Positions 37,774 through 48,350 of a stretch of 64,000 nt of DNA are shown one piece after another. Position 1 is the stretch's first letter; the number at the start of each line of letters is the position of its first letter. The translations under genes were made by a program, and so were the position numbers. Below the pieces are notes generated by a model. The model did no database searches. It was given only the letters and a program-made list of their open reading frames with translations, and had not been told where the DNA came from. Source of the DNA: Kushneria sinocarnis (lineage in GTDB: Bacteria; Pseudomonadota; Gammaproteobacteria; Pseudomonadales; Halomonadaceae); assembly GCF_003633775.1 (NCBI RefSeq), contig NZ_RBIN01000003.1, positions 372,001-436,000 on the forward strand. Reading direction: 5' to 3'.

Positions 37774-38802
37774 TCAGTCGTCCTGATTCAGTTCGGCATG
37801 GATACGCTCGGCCAGCGTGGTCACGGCAGCCGCATAGAGATGGCTGTGATTGTAACGGGTGATGACGTAAAAGTTGTTCAGCCCGAAGGCATAGCGCTTG
37901 TGCCCGTCCTCGAAGTCCAGTGCCAATGGCATGACCCGGGTATCGCCGGCCAGACTGCGCTCGGGCGTGATCCCCATCTTCTCGAACCGGCTGACCGGCT
38001 GATCGGGCGCGCTGACGGCGTTGAAGCTGATGCCGTCATCCGGAGTGCCGGAAGCCTGCGCCGGAATCATGACCGGCTGGCCATGCTGCCAGCCGTGTTC
38101 GGCCAGATAGTTCGCCACACTGCCAATGGCATCGACCGGCTCATGCCACAGGTCTCGCACACCATCGTTATCAAAATCGACGGCATAAGCCTGATAACTG
38201 GTAGGGATGAACTGCGGATAACCCATGGCACCGGCATAGGACCCCTTCAGGGAGAGCGGATCCAGGTCCTGCTGCAGGGTCAGGGTCAGATAGGCCTCGA
38301 GCTGCTTGCGAAAGAAATCCGCGCGCCGGGGGTAGTCGAAGGCCAGCGTCGACAGCGAGTCGATGACACGATAGCTGCCCTTGTGACGACCATAGAAGGT
38401 TTCCACACCGATGATGGCGGCAATGACCTCAGGCTCGACCCCGTAGCGCTCTTCCGCACGCTGCATGGCCTGGCGGTGATCGATCACGAACTGGACACCC
38501 GCGGAAACCCGCGACGGCTGGATGAAGATATCGCGATACTTTTCCCAGCTCAGCCGCCCCTCCGCCGGCCGGGAGATGGCATCAATGATGCTCTGCTTGT
38601 GGGAGGCATCACTCATCGCCCGCTTCAGCGCCTGTCGATCGAGCCCCTGCGCGGAGAGCTGGTCGATCATCTGCTCGACCGGAGGGTGCGAGGCGGGGTC
38701 GAAATCGTTGGCAGCCTGACCCGCTCCGGGCAGGGTACCTGCTGCTGCCAGCACCATCAGGAGCATCTGGCGCGAACGACCGGCAAAACGGCGTGACTTC
38801 AT
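37774..38802 (-). CDS. mltB: Lytic murein transglycosylase B
   Basis: 342 residues with a signal peptide (to about residue 31) and no obvious lipobox, so it is closer to soluble SltB1 than to lipoprotein MltB. The family features are the catalytic glutamate in IIGVETFYGRHKGSYR, the substrate groove AMGYPQFIPTSYQAYAVDF and an EF-hand-like DFDNDGVRDLWH calcium loop. It cleaves glycan strands to 1,6-anhydro-muropeptides. It lies between rodA and rlpA, 11 bp after rodA. Confidence 0.94.
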   Translation of the reverse strand: MKSRRFAGRSRQMLLMVLAAAGTLPGAGQAANDFDPASHPPVEQMIDQLSAQGLDRQALKRAMSDASHKQSIIDAISRPAEGRLSWEKYRDIFIQPSRVSAGVQFVIDHRQAMQRAEERYGVEPEVIAAIIGVETFYGRHKGSYRVIDSLSTLAFDYPRRADFFRKQLEAYLTLTLQQDLDPLSLKGSYAGAMGYPQFIPTSYQAYAVDFDNDGVRDLWHEPVDAIGSVANYLAEHGWQHGQPVMIPAQASGTPDDGISFNAVSAPDQPVSRFEKMGITPERSLAGDTRVMPLALDFEDGHKRYAFGLNNFYVITRYNHSHLYAAAVTTLAERIHAELNQDD

Positions 38803-38813
38803 GCAGTTTCTCT

Positions 38814-39950
38814 CTAACGCGGCGACATTTTACGGTGACCGAAAACGGCCATCAGAATACCGAAGCCCGCCAGCAGGGTCACGCTGGATGTCCCACCGAA
38901 ACTGATCAGTGGTAGCGGCACTCCGACAATCGGCAACAGTCCACTGACCATGCCGACATTGACAAACACATACACGAAAAAGGTCAGCACGATACTGCCT
39001 CCGGCAAGACGGCCGAAGGTATCGGGCGCCTGTGCTGCCATGTAGAGCCCGCGCCAGATCAGGAGCAGATAGACGCTCAGCAGCACCATCATGCCGATCA
39101 GCCCGAACTCCTCGCCCAGCACGGCGACGATGAAGTCAGTATGGCGCTCGGGCAGGAACTCCAGCTGCGACTGGGTACCCTGCATCCAGCCCTTGCCCCA
39201 CAAGCCTCCCGAGCCGATGGCCGTCTTCGACTGGATGATGTTCCAGCCGGTCCCCAGCGGATCGCTTTCGGGATTGAGAAAGGTCATCACCCGCTGGCGC
39301 TGATAGTCATGCATGTTGAACCACAAAAGCGGCATGACCGCGGCGACCATCAGGGCACAGATCCCCACCACACGCCATGACAGGCCCGCCAGCAGGATCA
39401 CGAACACGGCCGAGGCAGCAACCAGCAGGGAAGTCCCCAGGTCCGGCTGATCGGCGATCAGCCCCACCGGAATGACGATCAGCAGCACACAGAAGATCAG
39501 ATCCATCCAGCTCGGCGGCAGCTGACGCCGGGCCAGATAGCTGGCCAGCATCATCGGCATGACCAGCTTCATCAGCTCCGAGGGCTGGAAACGGAACAGC
39601 CCCGGGATCTCCAGCCAGCGCTGGGCACCCATGGCATGGCTACCGATCAGATCCACCGCCAGCAGCATCAGGGTCACGGCCAGGTACAGCAGCCATGCCA
39701 GACGCATCATCAGTCGTGGCGGGATCTGGGCAATGCACAGCATCACCGCAACGGCCAGCAGCAGACGCAGCGCCTGCCCCTTGACCAGCACCATCGACTC
39801 CCCGCCCGCGCTGTAGAGCACCATCAGTCCACCGGCCATGATGACCAGCAGCATGAGCAGCAGCCATGGATCAATGTTCAGCGTGGCCCAGTTGAAGCGC
39901 TGATAGCGGCGGCGCGAACGTCGAATCCAGCGGGACCAGGTTTCCTTCAT
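38814..39950 (-). CDS. rodA: Peptidoglycan glycosyltransferase RodA (SEDS)
   Basis: 378 residues with ten predicted membrane helices. RodA polymerises lipid II for lateral wall growth together with PBP2, encoded just upstream. The SEDS signatures are seen in FRFQPSELMKLVMPMMLA, in DQPDLGTSLLVAASA with the essential Asp, and in LPLISFGGTSSVTLLAGFG near the C-terminus. Eight bases separate it from mrdA. Confidence 0.97.
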   Translation of the reverse strand: MKETWSRWIRRSRRRYQRFNWATLNIDPWLLLMLLVIMAGGLMVLYSAGGESMVLVKGQALRLLLAVAVMLCIAQIPPRLMMRLAWLLYLAVTLMLLAVDLIGSHAMGAQRWLEIPGLFRFQPSELMKLVMPMMLASYLARRQLPPSWMDLIFCVLLIVIPVGLIADQPDLGTSLLVAASAVFVILLAGLSWRVVGICALMVAAVMPLLWFNMHDYQRQRVMTFLNPESDPLGTGWNIIQSKTAIGSGGLWGKGWMQGTQSQLEFLPERHTDFIVAVLGEEFGLIGMMVLLSVYLLLIWRGLYMAAQAPDTFGRLAGGSIVLTFFVYVFVNVGMVSGLLPIVGVPLPLISFGGTSSVTLLAGFGILMAVFGHRKMSPR

Positions 39951-39958
39951 CTCATACC

Positions 39959-41857
39959 TCAGTCATGCACGTCCTGCGTGGATTCCCGAACGGGCTGATC
40001 GAGCAGTCCCGGCTTGTCCTTCCTTTTGAGCCGGGGCAGCAGCCAGTGATCGAGCAGCTTGCGGACTACCGGCCCGGCATTCTTGCTGCCCCAGCCGGCA
40101 TTCTCGACCACGACCGCCACTGCGATCTGCGGGTTCTCGACCGGTGCGAAGGCGGAAAACAGTGCATGATCGCGCAGGTGTTCCTTGAGCTCTTCGGCGT
40201 TGTATTTCTGATCGTTGTTGAGCGTAAAGACCTGCGCGGTGCCCGACTTGGCCGCCATGGTGTATTCGCGACCGGGCCCGGTCGCCTCGGTCTTGTTGGC
40301 GACATCCTGCATGGCGTCGATGATCAGGTTCCACCACTCGGGATTCTCGAGCTCGATATCCGGTGGCGTATCGGGAAACGGCGGCTCGATGTCACGATCC
40401 CCGATCCTTTTGGCCAGATGTGGCCGTACCCACTCGCCCCGGTTGGCCAGCACCGACATGGCATTGGCCATCTGCAGCGGTGTTGCCAGCCAGTAGCCCT
40501 GGCCGATCCCTGCCGACAGGGTTTCGCCGGGATACCAGACCTTGTCGTAGCGGGCACGTTTCCACTCCCGGGACGGCATCAGGCCGTCGCCGGCCCCCCA
40601 GACATCGAGGGTATGATCCTCACCGAAGCCGAACTTGTGCATGAAGGGGGCAATGCGGTCGATGCCAAGCTCATGGGCCAGGTGGTAGAAGTAGGTGTCG
40701 TTGGACACCACGATCGCCCTGTGCATGTCCACCCGACCGTGCCCCCAGCGCAGCCAGTTGTGATACCGGCGATCGCCGTTGGGCAGCTTGTAGTAGCCCG
40801 GATCATAGATGGTGTCCGAAGGCCTGACGGCCCCCGTCTCGAGACCATCCAGCGCCATGTAGGGCTTGACCGTTGATGCCGGCGGATACTGGCCACGGGC
40901 GGCCCGGTTGTAGAGCGGCAGGTCGGTATCCTGCTGCAGTGCCTGGTAGGCCTTGCTGCTGATGCCGTTGACGAACTGGTTGGTGTCATACCCCGGCGTC
41001 GAGACCATCGCCAGGATATCGCCGTTGCGCGGATCGATGGCGACGATGGCGCCCCGCTTGCCCTTGAGCAGCCTGGCGCCGAAGGCCTGCAGATCCTTGT
41101 CGATGGTCAGGGTCAGATCCTTGCCGGGCTGCGGCGGGGTACGGCTGATTTCCCGCAGGATGCGCCCCCGGGCATTGGTTTCCACCCGGCGCACGCCGGC
41201 ATTCCCGTGCAGTTCCTGTTCGTAAAAGCGCTCGATGCCGGTCTTGCCGATGTAATGGGTACCGGCATAGTTACCGCTGTCGATGCGCTTTTCATCCTCC
41301 TGGCTGATACGCCCGACATAGCCCAGCACATGCGCCATGATCCGGCTGTCGGGGTAGTAGCGCATCAGCTGGGCCTCGACCTCGACGCCCGGCAGTCGGT
41401 ACCGATTGACGGCAATGCGCGCGATCTGGTCCTCGGTCAGATCACTCAGCAGCAGTGCCGGCTCGAATGGGCGCTGACGCTGACGTGAACGCTTCTGCAG
41501 GGTGTCATACATGTCATCCGGCAGGGCCAGGATCCGGATCAGGCGCTCGAGGGTCTGATTGACGTTATCGGCCTGTTCGCGCACCAGGGTGAGGTTGTAG
41601 GTCGGCCGATTCTCGGCCAGCACCTGGTGATTGCGATCGTAGATCAACCCCCGATTGGGCGGCAGCGGCTCGACCCGGATGCGGTTGTTATCCGAACGGG
41701 TGATGAAGACATCGTGCTCGAAGATCTGCAGGTAGACGAGCCGTCCGACCAGGGTCCCCATCAGCAGCAGCACGATCAGCGCCGCCAGCAGGCTGCGTCG
41801 GCGAAAGACCGCGAGCTCACGCTCGGTATTGCGCAACGAAGAGTGTGGACGACGCAT
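39959..41857 (-). CDS. mrdA: Penicillin-binding protein 2 (transpeptidase)
   Basis: 632 residues. A single N-terminal anchor (LLAALIVLLLMGTLVGRLVY) is followed by the pedestal domain and the transpeptidase domain with S-x-x-K in PPASTVKPYMALDG, SND in VVSNDTYFYHLAH and KSGT in AAKSGTAQV. It crosslinks lateral wall in the elongasome with RodA. Length and motifs are normal. A 189-bp gap with no evident gene separates it from rlmH. Confidence 0.97.
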   Translation of the reverse strand: MRRPHSSLRNTERELAVFRRRSLLAALIVLLLMGTLVGRLVYLQIFEHDVFITRSDNNRIRVEPLPPNRGLIYDRNHQVLAENRPTYNLTLVREQADNVNQTLERLIRILALPDDMYDTLQKRSRQRQRPFEPALLLSDLTEDQIARIAVNRYRLPGVEVEAQLMRYYPDSRIMAHVLGYVGRISQEDEKRIDSGNYAGTHYIGKTGIERFYEQELHGNAGVRRVETNARGRILREISRTPPQPGKDLTLTIDKDLQAFGARLLKGKRGAIVAIDPRNGDILAMVSTPGYDTNQFVNGISSKAYQALQQDTDLPLYNRAARGQYPPASTVKPYMALDGLETGAVRPSDTIYDPGYYKLPNGDRRYHNWLRWGHGRVDMHRAIVVSNDTYFYHLAHELGIDRIAPFMHKFGFGEDHTLDVWGAGDGLMPSREWKRARYDKVWYPGETLSAGIGQGYWLATPLQMANAMSVLANRGEWVRPHLAKRIGDRDIEPPFPDTPPDIELENPEWWNLIIDAMQDVANKTEATGPGREYTMAAKSGTAQVFTLNNDQKYNAEELKEHLRDHALFSAFAPVENPQIAVAVVVENAGWGSKNAGPVVRKLLDHWLLPRLKRKDKPGLLDQPVRESTQDVHD

Positions 41858-42046
41858 GAACTAGCGATGAACCGGAAGGAAAGAGGAGATGACTGCAGTC
41901 GGCATGACAACGATCAATAGCGGCTCGAGCATTAGACACAATCGCCTGACTGAAGGATGAAACCGGTTCCCGGGGCGCACCTGTACACGGGCCGTTGATC
42001 GAGTAATCACCGGCTCCGACCCTGCCATGTCGGCCCCGCCGCTGCC

Positions 42047-42514
42047 TCAGCGGTGATAGGGATGCCCCACCAGCAGCGTCCAGGCCCGATAGAGCTGCTC
42101 GGCCAGCACGATCCTGACCAGCGGATGCGGCAGGGTCAGGGCCGACAGCGACCAGCGCTCTGCCGCCTTCGCCAGACAGCGTTCATCCAGGCCATCCGGC
42201 CCGCCGACCAGCAGCGCTACATCACGCCCGCCATGGCGCCACTCATCGAGCCGCCCGGCGAGCCGTTCCGTGCTCCACTGCCGGCCTGCCACGTCCAGCG
42301 CTACCACATGATCATCCCGGCCCAGGCGGGAGAGCATGCGCTCCCCCTCGTGCGCCACGGCACGGGCAGGATGATCGCTGCCGCGCCGGTTACCGGGCGC
42401 TATCTCGATGATCTCCAGTGCCATGTCTCGCGGCAGACGCTTGCGATATTCGGCAACGCCCTGCTCGACCCAGCCCGGCATCTTCTGACCGACAGCCAGA
42501 ACACGCAGCCTCAT
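42047..42514 (-). CDS. rlmH: 23S rRNA (pseudouridine1915-N3)-methyltransferase
   Basis: A 155-residue SPOUT methyltransferase that methylates pseudouridine 1915 in helix 69 of 23S rRNA. The SAM-binding knot is visible in [15 protein letters not shown] and in [23 protein letters not shown]; the C-terminal YHR is the expected end. It overlaps rsfS by four bases, the usual pairing. Confidence 0.97.
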   Translation of the reverse strand: MRLRVLAVGQKMPGWVEQGVAEYRKRLPRDMALEIIEIAPGNRRGSDHPARAVAHEGERMLSRLGRDDHVVALDVAGRQWSTERLAGRLDEWRHGGRDVALLVGGPDGLDERCLAKAAERWSLSALTLPHPLVRIVLAEQLYRAWTLLVGHPYHR

Positions 42515-42870
42515 TGCGGTGCCGGGCTTGCGCCTTCGCGTACCACATCACTGGGCAGCTCGGTCCAGAGCCGCTCGAGATCGTAAAGCTTGCGGGTCTC
42601 GGGCATCATGACATGGACCACCACATCGCCGAGATCCACCAGCACCCACTCCTGGCTGCCCTCGACTCCCAGCGGTCTGACACCGCTCTTCTTGGCATGT
42701 TCCACCACGTTGTCCGCCAGCGCGCCAACGTGGCGACTCGATGTACCGCTGACCACCACCATCACGTCGGTGACACTGGTCAGCCCGGCAACGTCAAGTT
42801 CGGCAATCTCGCGCCCGCGGAGTTCCTCGAGCGCCTCGATTACCAGCGATGAGAGTGCTTCTGTCTGCAT
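42511..42870 (-). CDS. rsfS: Ribosomal silencing factor RsfS
   Basis: 119 residues. It binds L14 and blocks subunit joining when nutrients are low. The family core is seen in [39 protein letters not shown] and [16 protein letters not shown] strong GAGGAG precedes the ATG. It sits 110 bp after nadD and overlaps rlmH. Confidence 0.96.
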   Translation of the reverse strand: MQTEALSSLVIEALEELRGREIAELDVAGLTSVTDVMVVVSGTSSRHVGALADNVVEHAKKSGVRPLGVEGSQEWVLVDLGDVVVHVMMPETRKLYDLERLWTELPSDVVREGASPAPQ

Positions 42871-42980
42871 AGCTCCTCATGGATGTAGTCACGCAGTCGG
42901 CATTGTACCGATGCATGGCGGTTTCGGCACTGATGTTTTGCCCTTCCCCGCGGTCGAATCGGCTCTCGGGCGCCTGCCCC

Positions 42981-43670
42981 TCACTGGCTGTCGGGACCGT
43001 AAAGCTGATGATCGCGGATATAGCGCTCTACCCCTGCCGGAAGCAGATAACGCACACTCGTACCAACAGCAAGCCGTCGGCGAATTTCGGTGGCCGAAAT
43101 CGCCATGGCCGTGGGCAGCTCCAGATACATCATCCGCCCGTGCGCGTGCGCCATCAGCGATGGGATATCACTGACCTCGCGCCCGCGGATCAGCGCCTCG
43201 AGCGCCGGATCGTCCGGGCGCTGATGCTCGGGACGCCCGATGACGACAATGTGTGCCTGATCAAAGAGCGCTGCCGGCGCATGCCATTCGGGTAACAGCC
43301 GAAAGGCGTCCAGTCCCAGCACCATGATCAGCCGGGCCTGCTCGCCATACTCGATACGCAGTGATTCGAGCGTCTGCAGCGACCATGACGGACCATCACG
43401 ACGCATTTCGCGATCATCGGCCGTCAGTCCCGGAGTGTCACCGATACCGGCCGCCACCATGGCCAGCCGATCGCTTGAAGCCACGCCCGGCGCCTCGCGA
43501 TGCGGCGGCAGGTGGCTGGGGATGAGATGGAGGCGATCCAGCGCCAGCACTTCCCCGAGCTCGACCGCTGCCCGCAGATGACCGAGATGTATGGGATCGA
43601 AGGTACCGCCCAGCATGGCAACCCGTGGCGGCCCCGTTTCATCGCCTGTTTCAGTGCCGGACATGGCCAT
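42981..43670 (-). CDS. nadD: Nicotinate-nucleotide adenylyltransferase
   Basis: 229 residues. It makes deamido-NAD+ from nicotinate mononucleotide and ATP. The nucleotidyltransferase motifs are [20 protein letters not shown] near the N-terminus and [13 protein letters not shown] near the C-terminus. The first ten residues form an extra polar tail. ATG 43670 and ATG 43664 are both possible, and both lie inside the proA 3' end (14-20 bp overlap), implying coupling. No clear Shine-Dalgarno is seen. Confidence 0.95.
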   Translation of the reverse strand: MAMSGTETGDETGPPRVAMLGGTFDPIHLGHLRAAVELGEVLALDRLHLIPSHLPPHREAPGVASSDRLAMVAAGIGDTPGLTADDREMRRDGPSWSLQTLESLRIEYGEQARLIMVLGLDAFRLLPEWHAPAALFDQAHIVVIGRPEHQRPDDPALEALIRGREVSDIPSLMAHAHGRMMYLELPTAMAISATEIRRRLAVGTSVRYLLPAGVERYIRDHQLYGPDSQ

Positions 43671-44952
43671 CGCCGATCACGATGTATTTCCGGGTAGTCA
43701 GCCCCTCCAGCCCCACCGGACCGCGCACATGCAGCCGGTTGGTCGAGATGCCGATCTCCGCGCCCAGGCCGTACTCGGCACCATCGGCAAAGCAGGTAGC
43801 CGCGTTGACCATCACCGAACTGGAGTCAACCGCCGCCATGAAGCGGCGGATATTGCCCTGATGCTGGCTGACAATGGCATCGGTGTGATGGGAGCCGTAG
43901 TGATTGATGTGATCGATCGCGCTCTGCAACCCATCCACCACGCGAATCGACAGGATCGGGGCCAGATACTCGCTCGACCAGTCGCTCTCCTCGGCAATAC
44001 CGGCCTCGATCAGCTGCCGGGTGCGGTCGCAGCCGCGCAGTTCAACGCCCTGCTCGCCCAGCCGACGCGCCATCTCCGGCAGGAAGTCGGCGGCCACTGC
44101 CTCATCCACCAGCAGGGTTTCCATGGCCCCGCAGATGCCGTAGCGGTAGCACTTGGCATTGAGCGCAATCTCACGGGCCTGGTCGAGATCGGCATGGCGA
44201 TCGACATGCACGTGACAGATGCCTTCCAGATGCTTGATGACCGGCACGGTCGCACCGGCACTGATGCGCTCGATCAGCGACCGGCCACCTCGCGGGATGA
44301 TGACATCGACATGCTCATCCATGCGGATGAGCGCACCGACCGCTTCCCGGTCACTGGTGCCCACACGCTGTACGCACGCCTCCGGCAGACCGGCCTGCAC
44401 CAGTCCGGCCCGGATGCACTCGGCAATCGCCGTGTTGGAGTGCACCGCCTCCGAGCCGCCGCGCAGGATGGCGGCATTGCCCGACTTCAGACAGAGCGCG
44501 GCGGCATCGATGGTGACGTTGGGACGGGACTCGTAGATGATCCCGATCACCCCCAGCGGCACACGCATCTGTCCGATCTGCAGGCCGTTGGGACGGGTAC
44601 GCAGGCTATCGATCTCGCCGACCGGGTCCTGCAGGGCAGCCACCGTTTCCAGGCCGGTGATCATGGCGTCGATGCGCCGATCATCCAGCTGCAGACGATC
44701 GACCAGCGCTGCCGAAAGGCCCTCCTGCCGGGCATGTTCGAGGTCACGCGCATTGGCCGAACGCAACTGTTCACGCTGCTGTTCGAGCTGGGCCGCCATG
44801 GCTCGCAGGGCGGCATTCTTCTCCTCGGCAGTGGCTTCACGCAGGATGGCCGCTGCACGGCGGGCCTGCTGACCCAGACGGGTCACATGCGCGGCAACAT
44901 CCTCGCACCGCTCGCTGTCGGCAATGGTCCGGGTCTCGGCTGAAGACGCCAT
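43651..44952 (-). CDS. proA: Gamma-glutamyl phosphate reductase
   Basis: 433 residues. The NADPH-dependent second step of proline synthesis, relevant for osmolyte supply. The aldehyde-dehydrogenase-like catalytic cysteine is in [17 protein letters not shown], with conserved [20 protein letters not shown] and [20 protein letters not shown]. It is slightly longer than the E. coli enzyme because of its N-terminal ~20 residues. ATG 44952 follows GGGAGAG. The upstream open frame lacks coding character. First gene of the proA-to-lipA run. Confidence 0.96.
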   Translation of the reverse strand: MASSAETRTIADSERCEDVAAHVTRLGQQARRAAAILREATAEEKNAALRAMAAQLEQQREQLRSANARDLEHARQEGLSAALVDRLQLDDRRIDAMITGLETVAALQDPVGEIDSLRTRPNGLQIGQMRVPLGVIGIIYESRPNVTIDAAALCLKSGNAAILRGGSEAVHSNTAIAECIRAGLVQAGLPEACVQRVGTSDREAVGALIRMDEHVDVIIPRGGRSLIERISAGATVPVIKHLEGICHVHVDRHADLDQAREIALNAKCYRYGICGAMETLLVDEAVAADFLPEMARRLGEQGVELRGCDRTRQLIEAGIAEESDWSSEYLAPILSIRVVDGLQSAIDHINHYGSHHTDAIVSQHQGNIRRFMAAVDSSSVMVNAATCFADGAEYGLGAEIGISTNRLHVRGPVGLEGLTTRKYIVIGDGHVRH

Positions 44953-45198
44953 CTGGCGCACTCTCCCGTGGGCAGATACATGGAACCGTCGGAGCGGCGT
45001 ATAGACGAACGGGTACCGTCGGTCGGGGCGGTCACCTATACTGGCTGCCCCCGGCGACCTGCAACGCGCTCGGCAGGCCGTTCGCCGACTGTCCGGCGGC
45101 GCAATGGTACTGCCTGTCACTATACGGCAGTCGCCTGACCCGATACAAAGTCGCCGGCCGAACCCCCATCGTTCGCCCTTCCGCTCATGGAGTCCCGG

Positions 45199-46605
45199 AT
45201 GTCGCCCGTTGACTGGATCACCCAGCTGAGCCACAGTCCGCTGCTGCTGATTCTGGCCGTGGCCGTGACCGCCTTTGCCGAATCCCTGGCGCTGGTGGGG
45301 CTGCTGGTCCCGGGCGTGATCATGCTGACGGCAGCCGCCTCGCTGGCGGGCCACGACCAGGTATCGATCACGGCACTGCTGATCAGCGGCTTTATCGGCG
45401 CGGTACTCGGCGATGGCATCAGCTACTGGCTGGGTCACAGATACCGCGAGCGCATCGTGCAGTGGTGGCCGTTCACACGGCATCCGGAACTGATCGAGCG
45501 CGGTCGAGCCTTTTTCGAACGTTACGGCAGCCTCTCCATCATCTTCGGCCGTTTCGTCGGGCCGGTCAGACCGGTCATTCCGCTGGTCGCCGGCATGATG
45601 GCGATGCCCTGGCGGCGCTTCATGCTGGTCAATGCGCTGTCGGCCGCCGCCTGGTCACCCGCCTATCTGCTGCCCGGTTACTTCCTGGGGCGCAGCTGGC
45701 AGGAGCATTTCGATCTGCCGATGCACAGCGAACACTGGCTGAGCGTGCTGCTGCTGATCGTGATCGTGGCCGGCCTGCTGTTCTCATGGCTGCGACGCCG
45801 ACTCGATCGGGACAGCCGCTTCTACCGGCTGCTGCTGCGTCAGGCACGACGCCACCAGCCGCTGCGCTGGCTGTGGCTGCGTCTGCGTCACGACCATCTG
45901 CATGGCGAAGTGCCGCTGGCCTCGGTCGCCATGCTGCTCACCACGGCCATCGGCTTCGTGACCTGGACCCTGCTGGCCACGGGGCTGCAGCAGCCGCTGC
46001 TGATGGATGTACAGGTCCAGTCCATCTTCCAGCTTGTCCAGCACCCCTGGCTGACCCGGCTGGCCGTGATCTGTGCGCGCATCGGTGACGCCTATGGCAC
46101 CCTGGCACTGCTGCTGCCCTGGCTGCTCTGGCTGCTGGCAGGGCGCTATCGTGCCGCCCTGTTTCACTGGCTGGTGGGGCTGGGGCTGCTGTCGATCGGC
46201 AACACCCTGCTCAAGCAACTGATCGGCCGCACTCGCCCGGACGCCCCGGAGTATCTGGCCCACTCCTTCTCCTACCCCAGTGCCCACGCCTCGACGGCAG
46301 TCCTGGTCGCCGGCCTGGCCAGCGCCTTCTGGGCCGAATCGCTATCGCTCAAGCGGCGCCACTGGCCCTATCTGCTGGCAGTGCTGTGGGTCACCGTGAT
46401 CGGCATGTCACGGCTGGTCTTCGGCGTCCACTGGAGCAGCGACATCATCGGCGGCATTCTGTTCGGGCTGACGCTCTGCGCGGGATTGCGCATCAGCTAT
46501 CACGCCAGCACCCACAAGGTAGTGACCGGCGCTCCCTGGCTGATGCTGGGGATGGCCTCGCTGGTCCTGGTCGGCGCGCGCATCCTCTGGCTGCCGCCCT
46601 TCTAG
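45199..46605 (+). CDS. DedA-PAP2 fusion membrane phosphatase
   Basis: 468 residues in two parts. Residues 1-200 are a DedA/VTT domain ([40 protein letters not shown] with the conserved F/G-R and proline pattern), a family linked to polyprenyl-phosphate or phospholipid movement across the membrane. Residues 240-468 are a PAP2 phosphatase with all three motifs: [17 protein letters not shown] and [12 protein letters not shown]. The fusion suggests dephosphorylation of a lipid pyrophosphate coupled to its return across the membrane; this is inference. ATG 45199 with GGAG upstream is preferred to ATG 45187. Divergent from proA. Confidence 0.88.
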   Translation: MSPVDWITQLSHSPLLLILAVAVTAFAESLALVGLLVPGVIMLTAAASLAGHDQVSITALLISGFIGAVLGDGISYWLGHRYRERIVQWWPFTRHPELIERGRAFFERYGSLSIIFGRFVGPVRPVIPLVAGMMAMPWRRFMLVNALSAAAWSPAYLLPGYFLGRSWQEHFDLPMHSEHWLSVLLLIVIVAGLLFSWLRRRLDRDSRFYRLLLRQARRHQPLRWLWLRLRHDHLHGEVPLASVAMLLTTAIGFVTWTLLATGLQQPLLMDVQVQSIFQLVQHPWLTRLAVICARIGDAYGTLALLLPWLLWLLAGRYRAALFHWLVGLGLLSIGNTLLKQLIGRTRPDAPEYLAHSFSYPSAHASTAVLVAGLASAFWAESLSLKRRHWPYLLAVLWVTVIGMSRLVFGVHWSSDIIGGILFGLTLCAGLRISYHASTHKVVTGAPWLMLGMASLVLVGARILWLPPF

Positions 46606-46609
46606 CAGC

Positions 46610-46633
46610 GCCCGGCTGCCATGTCAGCCGGGC
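46610..46633. terminator. Bidirectional hairpin between DedA-PAP2 gene and mpl
   Basis: GCCCGGCTG (46610-46618) pairs with CAGCCGGGC (46625-46633) around a six-base loop, placed centrally between the two convergent stop codons. There is no T-run. Confidence 0.5.
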
Positions 46634-46638
46634 AACCC

Positions 46639-48030
46639 TCATGACAGCGGAGCGTCGGCACGCTGCATGAGCGCCTCGAGCAGGCGCTCGTGCAGCCCGT
46701 CAAAGCTGCCGTTGCTCATGATCACGATGCGATCCCCGGGCTCGGCATCGCTGACCAGCGCATTGATCAGCGCATCGATGCCGTCGAAGACCGCCGAAGG
46801 AGGACGACAGGCCTCGGAGACCTCGTGCACCGACCAGCTCAGATTGGGGGGCTGATACCAGTAAACCCGATCGGCAGTGGCAACGCTCTCCGGCAGGCGA
46901 GTCTTCATGGCACCCAGTCGCATGGTATTGGAACGGGGCTCGATGACCGCCAGCAGTCGCCCGCTCCCCGCCAGCGAACGCAGCCCGGTCAGGGTGAAAG
47001 CAATGGCGGTGGGATGATGGGCAAAATCGTCGATGACCTCGATGCCATTGACCACGCCGCGCAGCTCCTGACGCCGCCGCGGCGAGGCAAATTCGGCCAG
47101 CGCCCGGCCGGCGGCTGACACACTGACGCCCTGGGTTTCGGCCGCGACTATCGCCGCCATGGCATTGGCCAGATTATGCTCACCGCTCAGCGACCATTCG
47201 ATGGCAACCGGCGCGTGATCGCGATGATGCAGGGTAAACCGGCGCGTCTCGCCCGGCTCATGGCTGACCTGCCAGTCACCCTGTCGTTCACCGACGACAC
47301 CACCGAACCGGGTCACCGGCGTCCAGCAGCCCTGCGCCAGCACCCGCTCCAGCGCCGGCTCAGCGGCATTGACGATCAACGCCCCCCGTCCCGGCACGGT
47401 ACGCACCAGGTGATGAAACTGGCGCTCGATGGCCGCCAGGTCGTCGAAGATATCGGCGTGATCGAATTCGAGATTATTGAGTACGGCCACGTCCGGTCGG
47501 TAGTGCACGAACTTGGAGCGCTTGTCGAAGAAGGCCGTGTCGTACTCGTCGGCCTCGATGACAAAGGGAGCGCCCGCGCCGCCCAGCCGGGCCGAAACAC
47601 CGAAATTGCGTGGCACGCCACCGATCAGAAAGCCCGGTGCAAGACCGGCATGCTCGAGCAGCCAGGCCAGCATGCTGGCGGTGGTCGTCTTGCCATGGGT
47701 ACCTGCCACGGCCAGTACCGGCCGCCGTGTCAGCACGTGCTCCTGCAGCCACTGCGGGCCGGAGGTATACGGCAGATGGCGATCCAGCACCGCCTCGACC
47801 TCGGCATTGCCGCGCGACAGGGCGTTGCCGATGATGACCAGATCGGGCGCCGGCTCGAGATTGGCGGGCGCATACCCGTCCATCAGGGCGATCCCCTGCG
47901 CTTCAAGCTGGGTACTCATCGGGGGATAGACACCGGCATCCGAGCCTGTCACCCGATGCCCGAGTTCGCGTGCCAGCAGCGCCAGACTCCCCATGAAGGT
48001 GCCGCAGATGCCGAGGATATGAATATGCAT
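46639..48030 (-). CDS. mpl: UDP-N-acetylmuramate:tripeptide ligase Mpl
   Basis: A 463-residue Mur ligase that joins recycled L-Ala-gamma-D-Glu-mDAP tripeptide to UDP-MurNAc. N-terminal IHILGICGTFMGSLALLARE, P-loop VAGTHGKTTTASMLAWLLE, the metal-site EADEYDTAFFDKRSKFVHYR and the C-terminal DDFAHHPTAIAFTL are all typical. It works in the same recycling pathway as nagZ and the lytic enzymes in this window. Length matches E. coli Mpl (457). GAGAG is just before the ATG. Confidence 0.96.
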   Translation of the reverse strand: MHIHILGICGTFMGSLALLARELGHRVTGSDAGVYPPMSTQLEAQGIALMDGYAPANLEPAPDLVIIGNALSRGNAEVEAVLDRHLPYTSGPQWLQEHVLTRRPVLAVAGTHGKTTTASMLAWLLEHAGLAPGFLIGGVPRNFGVSARLGGAGAPFVIEADEYDTAFFDKRSKFVHYRPDVAVLNNLEFDHADIFDDLAAIERQFHHLVRTVPGRGALIVNAAEPALERVLAQGCWTPVTRFGGVVGERQGDWQVSHEPGETRRFTLHHRDHAPVAIEWSLSGEHNLANAMAAIVAAETQGVSVSAAGRALAEFASPRRRQELRGVVNGIEVIDDFAHHPTAIAFTLTGLRSLAGSGRLLAVIEPRSNTMRLGAMKTRLPESVATADRVYWYQPPNLSWSVHEVSEACRPPSAVFDGIDALINALVSDAEPGDRIVIMSNGSFDGLHERLLEALMQRADAPLS

Positions 48031-48350
48031 GCCACTCTCTGTATGAAATCAGCCAACCGGCCGGAGCTTACCAGAAGGCGACAGCCACGAACGAACATCA
48101 TTCGACGCCGGCCCGCCATCCATCGGGGAGCCACGCCGATGCCCGGATCGGCCTGGCAGCCACAGGAGCGCGGCCTCACCCTGTAGCCGGCAGCGACATC
48201 CTGTCGCACCCGGTCCGGGAGTCGACTATGCTGCCCGGGCGGCGAGCGGCTTCGCCGTCGCGAGCTTCATCCGCCCGCCGGATGGAGCATCATCGGCCGT
48301 TACCAGAACGGCTACTGTCGAGAGAGCTCCGATAACGAAGCAGGAATTCC
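48031..48350. other. Divergent intergenic region between mpl and pfp
   Basis: 320 bases without a supported gene. Some short inverted repeats (for example GCCGT/ACGGC near 48296-48312) are present, and GCAGGAATTCC provides the pfp ribosome site. I could not call promoters. Confidence 0.5.
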
